DNA of 57,054 bases from a virus, in IMG/VR virus record IMGVR_UViG_3300046787_000098, positions 1-57,054 of that record. One strand, written 5' to 3'. Below the pieces are notes generated by a model. The model was not told the DNA's origin, made no database searches, and worked only from the letters and a program-made list of their open reading frames with translations. Position numbers and translations under genes: made by a program. Positions 40,262 to 50,500 of this stretch are shown piece after piece (the first letter of the stretch is position 1; the number at the start of each line of letters is the position of its first letter).

Positions 40262-40852
40262 TTAGATAGCTACGGGGTAACCACCACCAGACGCGATCTG
40301 GGCATATTGATGCTTAGCCACAGTTGCGCGAACGATAGTGAAAGAGTCTCCCCAAGCATTGCCGGGGTACGGAGCGAGATTGATGATTCGCATTTGAGCG
40401 CCAGAGCCAGCCGCCGCGAGGGTGGTTGACAATGTGCACTGAGACAAACCAGTGGTTGTTGAACCATCAGTTGTGTTGCTCAAATCCGCCTCAGCGCCTA
40501 CAGAAGTCTGCGCCAGTGAACCAGCGGCTTGAACTTCGTAAACGATGTTGGGATCATCATAGTAATAAGCGATGCATGAACCTGTCTGGTATGCAGTAGA
40601 TGCAGGCCAGTAGTTCGATACACGGCGACGACCAGTTGTGTCAGTCCACTCAACACCAGAGAATGCGCCCAAGAACGCATCGCCAGCGGCGGCAACCTGA
40701 ATAACACCAGAGGTGTCCAACTTGACGGGCTGACCCTTCAAGATGTTGGTCGAATAAGTCGAGAGAATACCGTCAGCCAACGCAGTTGCGCGATCCAACC
40801 CAGATGGGTGGTACGCAGGACGCAAACCGAACGGAGCATTTGTAGCAGACAT
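40262..40852 (-). CDS. Head protein, conserved, decoration-like, 196 aa
   Basis: The pattern PFGLRPAYHPSGLDRATALA, then KGQPVKLDTSGVIQVAAAGD, FLGAFSGVEWTDTTG and IAYYYDDPNIVYEVQAAGSL is a widespread phage capsid-associated family beside the major capsid gene. It is likely a shell decoration or vertex-stabilising protein. The gap to the major capsid gene is 16 bp. Confidence 0.75.
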   Translation of the reverse strand: MSATNAPFGLRPAYHPSGLDRATALADGILSTYSTNILKGQPVKLDTSGVIQVAAAGDAFLGAFSGVEWTDTTGRRRVSNYWPASTAYQTGSCIAYYYDDPNIVYEVQAAGSLAQTSVGAEADLSNTTDGSTTTGLSQCTLSTTLAAAGSGAQMRIINLAPYPGNAWGDSFTIVRATVAKHQYAQIASGGGYPVAI

Positions 40853-40870
40853 AGTCTTACTCCTTAGAAG

Positions 40871-41422
40871 TTAGCCCTCAAAAATTGGGGCGCGATTAGA
40901 TTGAGATTGGTCAAACCTACCCATACCATCGCCTTCAACACGTACCAGCGACTTGCCACTGCTGTCACGCTGACCTTGAAGATTCTCAAGCTGTACACGG
41001 ACTTTGTCCGCTTCTTCTTGGGGAGCTTCGTAGTGCAGTTGCGCCATAACGTCTTGGTAGACATCCATGGGCAATTTGAACAGCAACATCTCGTTGCATG
41101 ATATGTATCCAACGTGTTCGCCAGCCTTGACTTTGTAGTTGTCGAAGCCCTTCATCTCATCCGCTCTCACGGGGATGTAGCCTAGACGAACACGCTTGTC
41201 AATGGTGTCGTATGCGTTGGTTGTTGAAAGCCAAATGAGGTGCCAGCCCGGCATCTCTGGTACTTTCGGCAGTGCTGATTGGTTCCATTCATCACTCCAC
41301 ATCTTTCGACGTTCCTGTGAGCTTACGAACTTTGTTTCTGGAGCGGCGCGACTTGCGTCCTCGCTTGCGCGATCATTGCGTCCACCTGCGTTCAGAGATT
41401 TTTTCAAACGTGATTCGGTCAT
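40871..41422 (-). CDS. Hypothetical head-module protein, 183 aa
   Basis: The function is unknown. The N-terminus is basic and disordered. The middle has WHLIWLSTTNAYDTIDKRVR and YIPVRADEMKGFDNYKVKAG, and the end is disordered. It lies between scaffold and decoration protein. I chose the ATG at 41422 over one at 41464, which would overlap the scaffold 3' end. It may be an assembly cofactor. Confidence 0.65.
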   Translation of the reverse strand: MTESRLKKSLNAGGRNDRASEDASRAAPETKFVSSQERRKMWSDEWNQSALPKVPEMPGWHLIWLSTTNAYDTIDKRVRLGYIPVRADEMKGFDNYKVKAGEHVGYISCNEMLLFKLPMDVYQDVMAQLHYEAPQEEADKVRVQLENLQGQRDSSGKSLVRVEGDGMGRFDQSQSNRAPIFEG

Positions 41423-41432
41423 ACTTGTTTCC

Positions 41433-42392
41433 TTAGTAAGAGTTGTTTCGAGCTTCTTGCGCATATCGCTTAATCATCTTGGATCGCTTGTCGGGATCAT
41501 CCCAAAAGCCTGCATCCTTCATAGCACGCACTTGTTCTGGTTTCAAAACAAATGTGTTCCTGTTGGTGCTTCCGTTGACGCTTTCGCGACCAGAACTTGT
41601 TACAACACTCCTTGGTCTCTTAGTAGACGAACGTACGTCCGTGCTGTCATTGTACTTGTGTGGCAAGTACTTATGCAAGCGATTATCGAGTTCATTCCAG
41701 TAGTCAGGTGAAGTTGGATCCCAACCCTCTGAAACTAGCGTCTCGTCAATCTGCTTTGCAATCTTGGAATCGGTGTCCCGACCGTTCGGGTCATACCAAT
41801 CATTCTTCTCCATCCAGTTCGACGCCAAGCGTTGCAGGCGTGGATCTGGGACGTTTCCTTGGGTCTGGCGAGGCTCTACAGCCGCCTTCTTGAAGTTGGA
41901 CAAAGCTTCCATCTGGCGACGGGCTTCGTACATCATCTCTTGGGCTTCTGCCATGGCGTGACCGTCCGAAGCGCTTGCCGCCTCAGAGATCTTCATCTTG
42001 GCGTACTGCAAGCGAAGTTCTTGGTCTTCAATAGCCTTGTCGATACGGGCGAGGTCTGCGGAGTGCGTTTTACGCTCCACAACGGACAAACGCTCCATGA
42101 GTTCTTGGTTCTTGCGTTCCAAGAGCTGGAGTTTCATGTCCTTCTCTACGCCTGTCTTCTTAGCCAGCTCACGCTTAGCCTTACGCTTCTCGCGGCGTGC
42201 ACGCTGGTACTCTGTCTCGTCCTCGGGGGCAACATCGTCGTCACCGTGGTCGTCAGCAGAGCCGCCAGCCGCCATGTCGCGGTCGTCTTCCTGTTCGTCA
42301 GGGCTTTCAATGCTGTCAGGAAGGTCAATAACGGCTGAGCCGTCTGCCTCTTCCGTGACTTTAATCTTGTCCAAATCGTTTTCTGTGGTCAT
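41433..42392 (-). CDS. Scaffolding-like protein, 319 aa
   Basis: It is acidic at the N-terminus (ESPDEQEDDRDMAAGGSADD, SADDHGDDDVAPEDE), then charged coiled-coil helices (about 60-175) and a C-terminal WYDPNGRDTDSKIAKQID region. The disordered-acidic plus helical layout and the place between portal and capsid genes fit a capsid scaffold. There is no protease domain. It overlaps the GroES-like gene by 4 bp. Confidence 0.75.
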   Translation of the reverse strand: MTTENDLDKIKVTEEADGSAVIDLPDSIESPDEQEDDRDMAAGGSADDHGDDDVAPEDETEYQRARREKRKAKRELAKKTGVEKDMKLQLLERKNQELMERLSVVERKTHSADLARIDKAIEDQELRLQYAKMKISEAASASDGHAMAEAQEMMYEARRQMEALSNFKKAAVEPRQTQGNVPDPRLQRLASNWMEKNDWYDPNGRDTDSKIAKQIDETLVSEGWDPTSPDYWNELDNRLHKYLPHKYNDSTDVRSSTKRPRSVVTSSGRESVNGSTNRNTFVLKPEQVRAMKDAGFWDDPDKRSKMIKRYAQEARNNSY

Positions 42393-42823
42393 AAGAATGC
42401 TTTCATAGCTAAGGGGTCACCAATGACTTTGGCAATAATCTCGTGGTCGTTCAAGATCATGAAGAGGGCTGGGTCTTCGACGTCGTCCTCATTTGGTATC
42501 TTGACTTCCCAACGATCTCCGCCCCATTTAGGGACTCGGATGTAATCGCCGACTTCGCACCATGAACCCTCGGGCCATGACTGCATCGTGTCGCGGTTTT
42601 TGAATGCGAGAGGGCCAATCTCGATGACTTTTGCCACCATGTTGTTCCACTTCTCTGTTTCCTTGGTCTCTTCGACCAAGATGATCCCTGCGCCAGTCGT
42701 TTTCTTCTTTGTGCGACGTAATTGCACCAAAATTCGACCACCTAATGGCTTAGCACCCGGGTTCACAGCGGGAAAGGCCCACTTCACTTCAGCGTTTTCC
42801 AACACTTCGGGGTTATCGCTCAT
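42389..42823 (-). CDS. GroES-like co-chaperonin, 144 aa
   Basis: The Cpn10 pattern is visible: GRILVQLRRTKKKTTGAGII, VEETKETEKWNNMVAKVIEI, GPLAFKNRD, then VGDYIRVPKWGGDRW and DHEIIAKV. Length exceeds bacterial GroES (about 97) because of N- and C-terminal extensions. Phage versions of this kind (as T4 gp31) help GroEL fold the capsid protein. Its place among capsid genes supports the same job. It overlaps the scaffold gene by 4 bp and the 62-residue gene by 11 bp. Confidence 0.8.
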   Translation of the reverse strand: MSDNPEVLENAEVKWAFPAVNPGAKPLGGRILVQLRRTKKKTTGAGIILVEETKETEKWNNMVAKVIEIGPLAFKNRDTMQSWPEGSWCEVGDYIRVPKWGGDRWEVKIPNEDDVEDPALFMILNDHEIIAKVIGDPLAMKAFL

Positions 42824-43001
42824 CTTCTTCTTCTTTCTTTAACATATTGTTAATAATGTCCAAGGTGTCCTGTAATCCTTGGTACTGCCCGACCATGCGC
42901 TGGTAGGATTCGATATTGACAGCGTTTCCCAACGCTAACGAGAGGCGTATTTCAGCCATCCGTACCTCAATTGCGCCGATCAGATCTCTGATGGAGAACA
43001 T
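42813..43001 (-). CDS. Small helical protein, 62 aa
   Basis: It consists of two amphipathic helices (IRDLIGAIEVRMAEIRLSLA, SYQRMVGQYQGLQDTLDII) ending in KKEEEDER. No motif is recognised. It sits between the 51-residue basic gene and the GroES-like gene, with an 11-bp overlap to the latter. Confidence 0.62.
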   Translation of the reverse strand: MFSIRDLIGAIEVRMAEIRLSLALGNAVNIESYQRMVGQYQGLQDTLDIINNMLKKEEEDER

Positions 43002-43003
43002 GT

Positions 43004-43159
43004 TTATTTCTTTTTAGCTTGCGATAGGGCGCCTCCTTGTTTTTTTGCTGGCGCTGTGTTGCCAGAGGACTTCAAAGATGTGCCATCGAGCTTCTCGCCT
43101 GCGGCAATACGCTTGTGCATGGGCACTGCTTCGTTGTGATAAGGGTTAGATGTAGCCAT
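43004..43159 (-). CDS. Small basic protein with GG tag, 51 aa
   Basis: The ATG at 43159 has GGAGG five bases upstream, directly after the portal stop. The product reads MATSNPYHNEAVPMHKRIAA and ends AKKQGGALSQAKKK, a short form of the Lys-Gly-Gly pattern in other late proteins. It may be a minor head protein. Its gap to the next start is 2 bp. Confidence 0.62.
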   Translation of the reverse strand: MATSNPYHNEAVPMHKRIAAGEKLDGTSLKSSGNTAPAKKQGGALSQAKKK

Positions 43160-43160
43160 T

Positions 43161-45713
43161 TCAGCCTCCTAAGTAGGTTTGTGCTTCGTTTTGAAGCTGG
43201 GTTGCAGTTTTCACCTGCTCTTGTTGCAGTTTTGCCGCATCTCGCGTCAACCTTGCAGACTCTATGCGCTCTTGTGTGAGATTTTTCTCTGTTTGCATCG
43301 CCACTTCGAGCTGTTGTTCGGCGCTGAACTGTTGCTGGCTCTGTTGGAGCTTGGCAACGTCCAGTTGTTGCTGGTTCTGAAGCTTCTGGACAGCCAATTG
43401 GTTGTCCGCTTGGTCTTTTGCTGACAAGCGTTGGGTCTCTGCCATGCTTGTCTGGAGCAAAACCTGTGCTTCTGGTGTCATTGGAGGGGTTTGACCCTGC
43501 TTGACCTGCTGGATTGTCTGCATCATCTTCTGCAACTCAGGCACAACCTGCGCAAACACCTTCTGTGTGTCCAGCGATACGTGCTGAGAAGCGATAGCCA
43601 TGAGCTTGTCTGCCTCTGGCGTGACCTTTGGATCGTCGTAGTCGGTTGCTTGGCGTCCCAAAGTCTTGACAACGTAGCCGTTCATGCGGTTCAGGTACCA
43701 CATAGACAAGTGTTGCTTGATGTGCTCCACCATTTGCGGGAGGATGACAGGCTGAACCATGGGGTTTGAGCCGAACACTGGATCTTTGTAGAAGTCCAAG
43801 TGGCTCTGGATGTGAGCCAAGTGGTCTTGCTCCATGTAGGCGAAGGCCGCTTGACCGAGCATCATGGCGACGTTCTCGTTGGCGGAGTCGCGCTTCTCGG
43901 GAGAAGGGACGTCTTTCATGATCTCGTTGATCCCGGGCACCTTGATCTGTTTTAAGAACCGCTCCACCACCGTCTTACGGTTGAACAGGTCTGGGTTCTC
44001 CTTCATGATCTGCATCACAGCCTGCGTCTGAGCCATACGCTGGGTCTCAGAGAAGATGTGTGGATCAGAAACAGGGATCACGTCCGTGTTCGATGCGAAG
44101 TCTTCCTTGCGGATGTCGAGGTCTGCAACAACTTCACCCTTGCGTTGCTCGTCCAAGTACCAGCGGTTCAGGCGACCGAGGATCTTCAGGACGCGACCTT
44201 GGCTGTCGTGCAGGCGTGAGTGGATGGCTGAGAACACCACAGCGCCTTGCTCGATCAGAGCTTGGGTTGTGCCAACAGGCATGTTGGCGTTCACGTCAGC
44301 GATCTTTTCCTCGGCGGTGGTCACTACCCCCTTAGCCGCACCGTCTAACCAGCCCAGAAGCTTAAATAAGACCTCTGAGGGTGGGTTGAAGGGCATGGGC
44401 ATGGCGATCTTGCGGATGTCGTCGACACCGGGGGCGCCTTCGATCTCGCAAACTTGGGTGACGTCAACCTGCTGGGACTGACCCGAGATCTTCGCGCCCT
44501 TGAGCTTGAGCATGGTTGCCGCATTGTTGATATGGGCAGAGTCCAGCAAAGCGCGTAGAGAGCCTGTGAGGGCCGCTGAGAGGCCACCAATAAGCTGTGG
44601 CAAGCCGATAGCGTAGGCGCCGCGCCATGGGATGAACTTGAACTCGACAACCCAGTCAAGCTTGGTCATCGTCTCGTCGCCCTCTTCCCAGTTGCGGTAC
44701 AAGCCCACGCACTCATTCTCGTGCTCATCAATCATCATGATGTAAGGGGCTGACTCACCGTTGGTCAGTGGGTCGTCTTCCAGCTCGAGCCAAGTGTAGA
44801 TGTGATAGACCTTACGCAGACCGTCTTCGTTGTCTTCGTACTTGCGGCCTTCGATCTTGTTGTTCGCCTTCTCAGAGTGTGTTTCCTCTGGCTCAGCAGA
44901 TACACGGATCAGGTCGATGTCACGATACAAGCCAGAGCGAATGCGGTTCTTGAACTCCCACTCGGTGATGGTCTGCATCTCAGTGACGCGCTGGGCTGTG
45001 TAGAAGTTCGCGGCGGCAAAGGGCAACAGGATGTTGTCGATTGGCATGAACTCAGCGCAGGGGCGCTTCTTCTTGTCGTCGTACCAGAGCTTGAGGTACT
45101 GTGAGCCACCCAAGGGGAGCTGGGTCAGCATCTGTTCTTGCTCGTCGCGGAACTCTTCGATCTGCTCGGTCAACTGCCAGTTCATGTAGTCGCGCTTACG
45201 CTCGGCTTTCTGAATCTTCAGCTCGTCCACGTCGCCCAAGATCTTGGTGCGGGTGGGGCCGTCAGGTGGGAACATCTCTTTGATGGCACGGGAGGCGAAG
45301 TCAACGCAGGCTTCAGCCATGGCTGGGTGTACCACTTTTGATGCACCCATGAAGGTAGCACCGCCGGGGGCATCATTCCCCATGCCTGTTCGCTTCAATC
45401 CCTCTTCGTACTTCTTGTCACGCTCCTCACGGGACTTCTTGTCGTTCTCGACCAAGTCCATGTAGCGCAGTGCAATCTTGTTCAGGTCATAGGGGTCGAT
45501 CTCTTCTGCCAAGTTGGCGTAGAAGTCTTCGTCCTCCATCGGGCCTTTGTGTGCGTCCATGCGAACAATGGCAGAGCCGTCTGGCAACTCTTCTACCTCA
45601 GAGTCCTCTGGTGGCATCTCGAACTCCATGCCTTCGTCTGCCTCGACCTGTTGATCTCTCAGCCCATCGATAAAACGACCAGCGTTAGGATCTTGCGGGA
45701 ATTGTGTCGCCAT
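43161..45713 (-). CDS. Portal protein, 850 aa
   Basis: A large portal of the podovirus type: the core (about 100-640) has SKVVHPAMAEACVDFASRA, YDDKKKRPCAEFMPIDNILL, WRGAYAIGLPQLIGGLSAAL and GWLDGAAKGVVTTAEEKIAD. The C-terminal ~140 residues are Gln-rich helices (QQLDVAKLQQSQQQF), comparable to the barrel of P22 portal. The N-terminus is acidic and disordered. Portals form the dodecameric DNA entry channel. It lies between terminase-side large proteins and the scaffold-capsid block. Confidence 0.85.
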   Translation of the reverse strand: MATQFPQDPNAGRFIDGLRDQQVEADEGMEFEMPPEDSEVEELPDGSAIVRMDAHKGPMEDEDFYANLAEEIDPYDLNKIALRYMDLVENDKKSREERDKKYEEGLKRTGMGNDAPGGATFMGASKVVHPAMAEACVDFASRAIKEMFPPDGPTRTKILGDVDELKIQKAERKRDYMNWQLTEQIEEFRDEQEQMLTQLPLGGSQYLKLWYDDKKKRPCAEFMPIDNILLPFAAANFYTAQRVTEMQTITEWEFKNRIRSGLYRDIDLIRVSAEPEETHSEKANNKIEGRKYEDNEDGLRKVYHIYTWLELEDDPLTNGESAPYIMMIDEHENECVGLYRNWEEGDETMTKLDWVVEFKFIPWRGAYAIGLPQLIGGLSAALTGSLRALLDSAHINNAATMLKLKGAKISGQSQQVDVTQVCEIEGAPGVDDIRKIAMPMPFNPPSEVLFKLLGWLDGAAKGVVTTAEEKIADVNANMPVGTTQALIEQGAVVFSAIHSRLHDSQGRVLKILGRLNRWYLDEQRKGEVVADLDIRKEDFASNTDVIPVSDPHIFSETQRMAQTQAVMQIMKENPDLFNRKTVVERFLKQIKVPGINEIMKDVPSPEKRDSANENVAMMLGQAAFAYMEQDHLAHIQSHLDFYKDPVFGSNPMVQPVILPQMVEHIKQHLSMWYLNRMNGYVVKTLGRQATDYDDPKVTPEADKLMAIASQHVSLDTQKVFAQVVPELQKMMQTIQQVKQGQTPPMTPEAQVLLQTSMAETQRLSAKDQADNQLAVQKLQNQQQLDVAKLQQSQQQFSAEQQLEVAMQTEKNLTQERIESARLTRDAAKLQQEQVKTATQLQNEAQTYLGG

Positions 45714-45716
45714 AGC

Positions 45717-47561
45717 TTATTTCCTTTTGAGCTTCTTGTTGCTCAGTTCCATGAACATCGCGTCGGGGTTCGTCGTTACTTTGACTTTACCACCACGTTT
45801 AAATGGAGCACCCTGAATGATACGCCCTCCATCAGACATATCAGGTGCTGTGTTGTAATTTATTGCGCCCCCATCAGCCTTTTTAACTTCTGGTTCAAGC
45901 TCTGGCTCTTGCATTGTTTCGGGCATCTGTGAAGCCGCACCAGCGCCAGCAGTTGGAATGCCGATCTGTTGGTACAGGGGCAAGCCCTTCTGCTTGATGG
46001 ACTCGCGCATCTCTTTTGTAATGGGGAAGTTGTGGAGCTTGATCTGGTTGTACGTATCCAGCTTCATAAGCTCGGATGCTATTCTCGCTTCAGAGTCAGC
46101 CCTCAACATTCTGCCAACCAGATCATGTTCACCAGTTTCTGGGTTGCGCCTGAGTAGATCCACCATTCCATCAAATGGCTCACTCAGGTCTTGGCTGGTC
46201 ATGAATGGGTGATCGCCTTGTCCGCCATCCCAGCCTGTGCTTTTAGGGTCTCTAGTGGATACAGGCACACTGCCCATCTGAACCTGAGCACCGTAGGACT
46301 TGCCGTAATTGTTCAGGTAGTCAGGCAGGATCTTGTCGTAAAAGCCCTTCATACCTTCGCCACCGACCTCAAGATCAGCGCCACGTAATGTATGTTGCCC
46401 AACCTCATCAACAGGCGTCTGAAGGATTTTTTGGGCGCCTTCCTTGCCAATGTAGTCTTCAAGGTTTTCAGAGGTCACGCCTTTTTGTGCAACCACAAGC
46501 TTCCCATTGTGATCGCGACCAGCTAAATAGCCAGTGTTTGGATCGAATTGAACTTCGTCTAATTGTTTAGCAAGGCTATAGCGCTTTGCCTGCTCCGCAC
46601 CGGGGGTGATGGCGATGCTGTCGTACCCGTTGTCAGCGGCGTAGTTCAGCAGTCGCTTCATAGCCAGTTCGTGCCAGTTCTTCTTGAACGGGGCGTCAGG
46701 TACGCCACCCATAATTGGCGGCAATGCTTCAATTTGTTGTCTAAGTTCTTGCGGAATCGGTTGGTTGCGCTCCATGTAAGGCCAAGACAGTTCTCGCAAC
46801 TCATTACGCTTTGTTTCTATTTCTGGCGTGTTGTACCCCTTCTTGCGTCCCTCTTGATGCCAGTCGGACTGGATCTCTTCGACGTGCAGGATCTTCTCGC
46901 CGTTGGGGCCAGTGCGGTCTTGGACGCGCATGTGGGCTAAGACGTTGGGGTCTTCCTTCCAGTGTCTGGAATGGTAGTCTTTCTTGCCGCTGGCGTTGTA
47001 TGCCCTCAAGTCTGCGTCGTACTTGGCTGGATCAGAGTAGTTGCTGGCGCTGGGTCTTGAGGATGGCAACTTCAGCAGGATCTCACGGTAGTTCTCGCCG
47101 CCTTGCGTCTTGTAGTCACCATATTGTGGGCCATTCTCTTCGCCCATGATTCTTTGGGTTTCATCAAAGATGGGACGGCGATCTCTATGTGAAAGGTCTT
47201 CGTAAGACCTGCCGTACATCTGTTGGGCAAGCTCTTCCTTGATGTCCTCCTCTTCCCTGACCATCTTCTCGTTGTACTCACGCTCCTGAAGCTTTGGTGG
47301 TGGGTTCTCTTTGAGGATCTGCTGAGCCTCTTCCTTGGTGATCTTGCCCTTGGCTTTGAATGCCTGCTCGAGCTTACGGTCAGCCAGCTCAGCCTTCTTG
47401 ACGCCTGCCTGCTTGGTCAGCTCGGTGTAGAACTCAGCGCCTGTGCCTTTGGGTCTGGCAATGTTAGCCAGCGCCTCATCTACAGAAGAGTAAAAGGGCG
47501 CCGTCTTCTTGGCTGTCTCGCCAGCCTTCAGCGCTTTGGTCAGTGCTCCAACGAGGCTCAT
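45717..47561 (-). CDS. Polyvalent-type virion protein with C-terminal RGG tag, 614 aa
   Basis: The middle contains HVEEIQSDWHQEGRKKGY and PFKKNWHELAMKRLLNYAAD, then DSIAITPGAEQAKRY and FYDKILPDYLNNYGKSYGAQ, a segment found in phage polyvalent or internal proteins. Its function is not known. The N-terminus is helical. The last 30 residues (KRGGKVKVTTNPDAMFMELS) parallel residues 653-680 of the upstream 1150-residue protein (KRGGVAISKNPDAMMLELN). It is probably a virion protein delivered with DNA. A 4-bp overlap couples it to that protein. Confidence 0.65.
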   Translation of the reverse strand: MSLVGALTKALKAGETAKKTAPFYSSVDEALANIARPKGTGAEFYTELTKQAGVKKAELADRKLEQAFKAKGKITKEEAQQILKENPPPKLQEREYNEKMVREEEDIKEELAQQMYGRSYEDLSHRDRRPIFDETQRIMGEENGPQYGDYKTQGGENYREILLKLPSSRPSASNYSDPAKYDADLRAYNASGKKDYHSRHWKEDPNVLAHMRVQDRTGPNGEKILHVEEIQSDWHQEGRKKGYNTPEIETKRNELRELSWPYMERNQPIPQELRQQIEALPPIMGGVPDAPFKKNWHELAMKRLLNYAADNGYDSIAITPGAEQAKRYSLAKQLDEVQFDPNTGYLAGRDHNGKLVVAQKGVTSENLEDYIGKEGAQKILQTPVDEVGQHTLRGADLEVGGEGMKGFYDKILPDYLNNYGKSYGAQVQMGSVPVSTRDPKSTGWDGGQGDHPFMTSQDLSEPFDGMVDLLRRNPETGEHDLVGRMLRADSEARIASELMKLDTYNQIKLHNFPITKEMRESIKQKGLPLYQQIGIPTAGAGAASQMPETMQEPELEPEVKKADGGAINYNTAPDMSDGGRIIQGAPFKRGGKVKVTTNPDAMFMELSNKKLKRK

Positions 47562-50500
47562 AGTGGTCTCTCTTCAATGATCAGGTCGTCACCAGTGATA
47601 GCTCCACCAGCGGCTTTATGCATACCAGTGTCAGCTACTTGGCGTGCCGCATCATCTACTGACAAGCCTTTGTTGACAAGGTCTACGATCTTGTTCAGGT
47701 TGTTCATGCTGTCTTTGATGCCGTACTTCTGTGCGGCTAGGACGAACTCGTTACCATCAATGTAGGCGGCTGGCTTCTTGATAGCTCCGCCTTCCTTCTT
47801 GCCTGTCAGCTCCTTGAGGCGCTTGCGGTAGGCGCCCATCTCGTCAAGGTATTGCTGATCAACTATCTGGTGCGGGAACACCTTCTGAATTGTGCCAGTG
47901 AAGTCCTGTGGACGCTGTGTCGAGATAATGTGCTGAGCGGCATCAGCAAACGAAATAGGGAAAGGCGAGAGAACGTCTTGATGCCCCTTATATATTCCGC
48001 GAATGCCTTTTAAATATGTGTTGTGATCAGCGGTGTCGGTCAACTCTGCGTTGGGCACTAGCTCACCAACACCATGCCCAGTCAGGTTCACTTCCATGTC
48101 GCGCAGATCAGGGCTGGTAATGGCATACCGAACGTCCTGAGCATTAGGTAGACCCAGCGGCTCAGTGATCTTTGGCGTCTGCATGAGTTTGTTAAACCAC
48201 TTGCGCATCTCTGGGTTTTGCTTCATAGCAAAGTAGGCGGCTTGCGGGTCAACGATGCCGGGCCAGTCTGGGAAATCAACAACCTTGTATGTCGTCTGAC
48301 CTGTCTTCTTGTCCTTCTTGGGAAGCACAAAACCTTCTGACAAGATCTTGTCAAACTGGTACATGTCAGCAGGGCGAAGCTTGCTGTAGTCAATCCTGCG
48401 CAAGTTTGCGTCTGCAAAGTGCTGGGCAAAGTTTGTGGCAATTGGCCCCATCGCCATGTGGTGACCCATGATGCGCTCAGGGCCGTACAGATCAGCAAGT
48501 TCGGTCACCTTGTTTTGCACTTGCTGGGCTGGGCCTTCGTTGGAGGCGTAGAACAATGGAAGCTCATCCTCCAAGTGACCTAGCCCGTAGCGTGATCCAC
48601 CCTCTTGGCGAGAACCAATAGGCTCACCCATGAGGCTCTTCAGCTCAACGTCTGACACCGTGAAGTCGCCGGGCAGGGCAACATTGATGTCACCAAGTTT
48701 AGACTCAACCACCTGAGACTCTGGCACATCCTTGGTAGGAACAAACTCATACTCAAGAGCCTTGACGCGCTGGCTCTCTTTCATGGATCTGCCTGCGAGG
48801 TTCTTGGTGTCGCCAGCCTTACCGCTTGTGACGTGCTCACCCATCATCTGGCGTGCAACACGCTCAGCATGGGCGTTGATCTCGCTCAGAGGCTTAGGCA
48901 TGGCACGGGTCAGGCGTAGAGGCAACGCACGCTCAGCTTCTGATGCGGCGCCCTTGAGGATCTTTGTGATGCCACCCTTAGCCATCTTGCGGTCGTTCAG
49001 CTCAAGCATCATGGCGTCTGGGTTCTTGGAGATGGCTACACCGCCACGCTTCATGCCTTCGGCTGGTGGCACGTCCAATTGCTTCAGTAGCCAGTCTGCG
49101 TGCTCAGCAGGCGTCATGATCTGGTCGCCTTCACGCACCAAGCCAGTGTGGTGGAAGTCGCGGACATCAGCCCAGTTGCCACCCTTTACAAAGTCTTGCA
49201 CAAATGGCAGGTAGTCTTCCTTGGGTTTAGCGTTACCTTTTCCTTTGATTTGTGTGATCGTGTAATCGCCTTCAGGCTTCTTTTCGGCCATCAACTGCGC
49301 CTTCAACTCTTGGTATCGCTTATCCGCAAACTTGTCCCTTTCAGCAAAAGTTTGAAAGTTTTGTGCATCAGCTTCTAAATCCGCTTGTCTCTGAAGCGGT
49401 TGCAGTTCATCGTAGTTTGATCGAAGGCTTGGCGCTTTGGTTTCAATGGTCACATGTGGCTCACCTTTGGCGTCCAGCAATGAGTAAACCTTGGCTCTTC
49501 CGCTTTTAATCCCCTCCCATCCACCATGGCCGTAATCAAGATGCCCCTCGTCACCAGAGCCTTCCACCCAATCAGGATGGCCTTTTGGTGGTTCATAGCC
49601 ACGAGATGAGTGTCCCATAGCGTTTGACTCAGCGGCAAAGTCGCCGGGTCGATTGAGCTGAACCCACTTATATCCCTCGGGATATTCTTTGTGAACAGGC
49701 AGTTCTGCTCGTGATGTCAAGCGAGCCTCATTCATCTTCTTGGCCAATTCTTGGTCGTACTCATAGGTGCGGCGCACCGCCTGCTCCATGCTGACCTTGT
49801 TGAGTTGCTCAGGGCGAATGCGGCCAGTGGCTATGTCTTCTTTGAGAACATCAACAATATGGTCGAAGCCCAAGTCGTACGTTGAGCCTGAGTAAAGTTT
49901 GGTTTCTGGGTCAAGCTTGGCAACAAATGGATTGAGTTCACCAGCTCGTTTCTCAAAGCCTGATTCCCTTGCAAGCAACTCATTGATGTTGCCCTGCAAT
50001 TCTTTGTACTTGTCGTCACCCAAAATCTCTGCCTTTTGGAAGAACGGAAACTTATCAAATGTTGCACGGTCTTTGTCACTGAGACCGCCTTTGTCTTTCA
50101 AGAGTTTAATGAAGTCTTCATTGATTTTTTCTTTGTGAGCTTCTAGCTCAGCCCTAGCCTTCTCAAGCTTAGCGCCAGTGTTTTCCTGATCTTGAATAGC
50201 GCCAGCTTTGGTAACTCTGATTGAGTCGTCGGCTGTATCTTCCCATCGACGCGCAAGATTTGATCGGCCCATGCCCTCAGCAGGGAATCCTTCTGCCACA
50301 CGCTGAGCACGGAGGAAGTCACCAGCGGCTTCGGTGTCTCGAAGAGGTGTGTGGATGATTCCCTGTTCAGCCAATCTTCTGATTGGGTCTTCAGGCGTGC
50401 CCATTTCCTTCTTGACGTAGTTCTTCAGGTTGCTGTCAATCCAGTTGTTTATGGCATTCTTTTTGCCTAGAACATCTTCAACTGTATCCCCTTGAGCACC

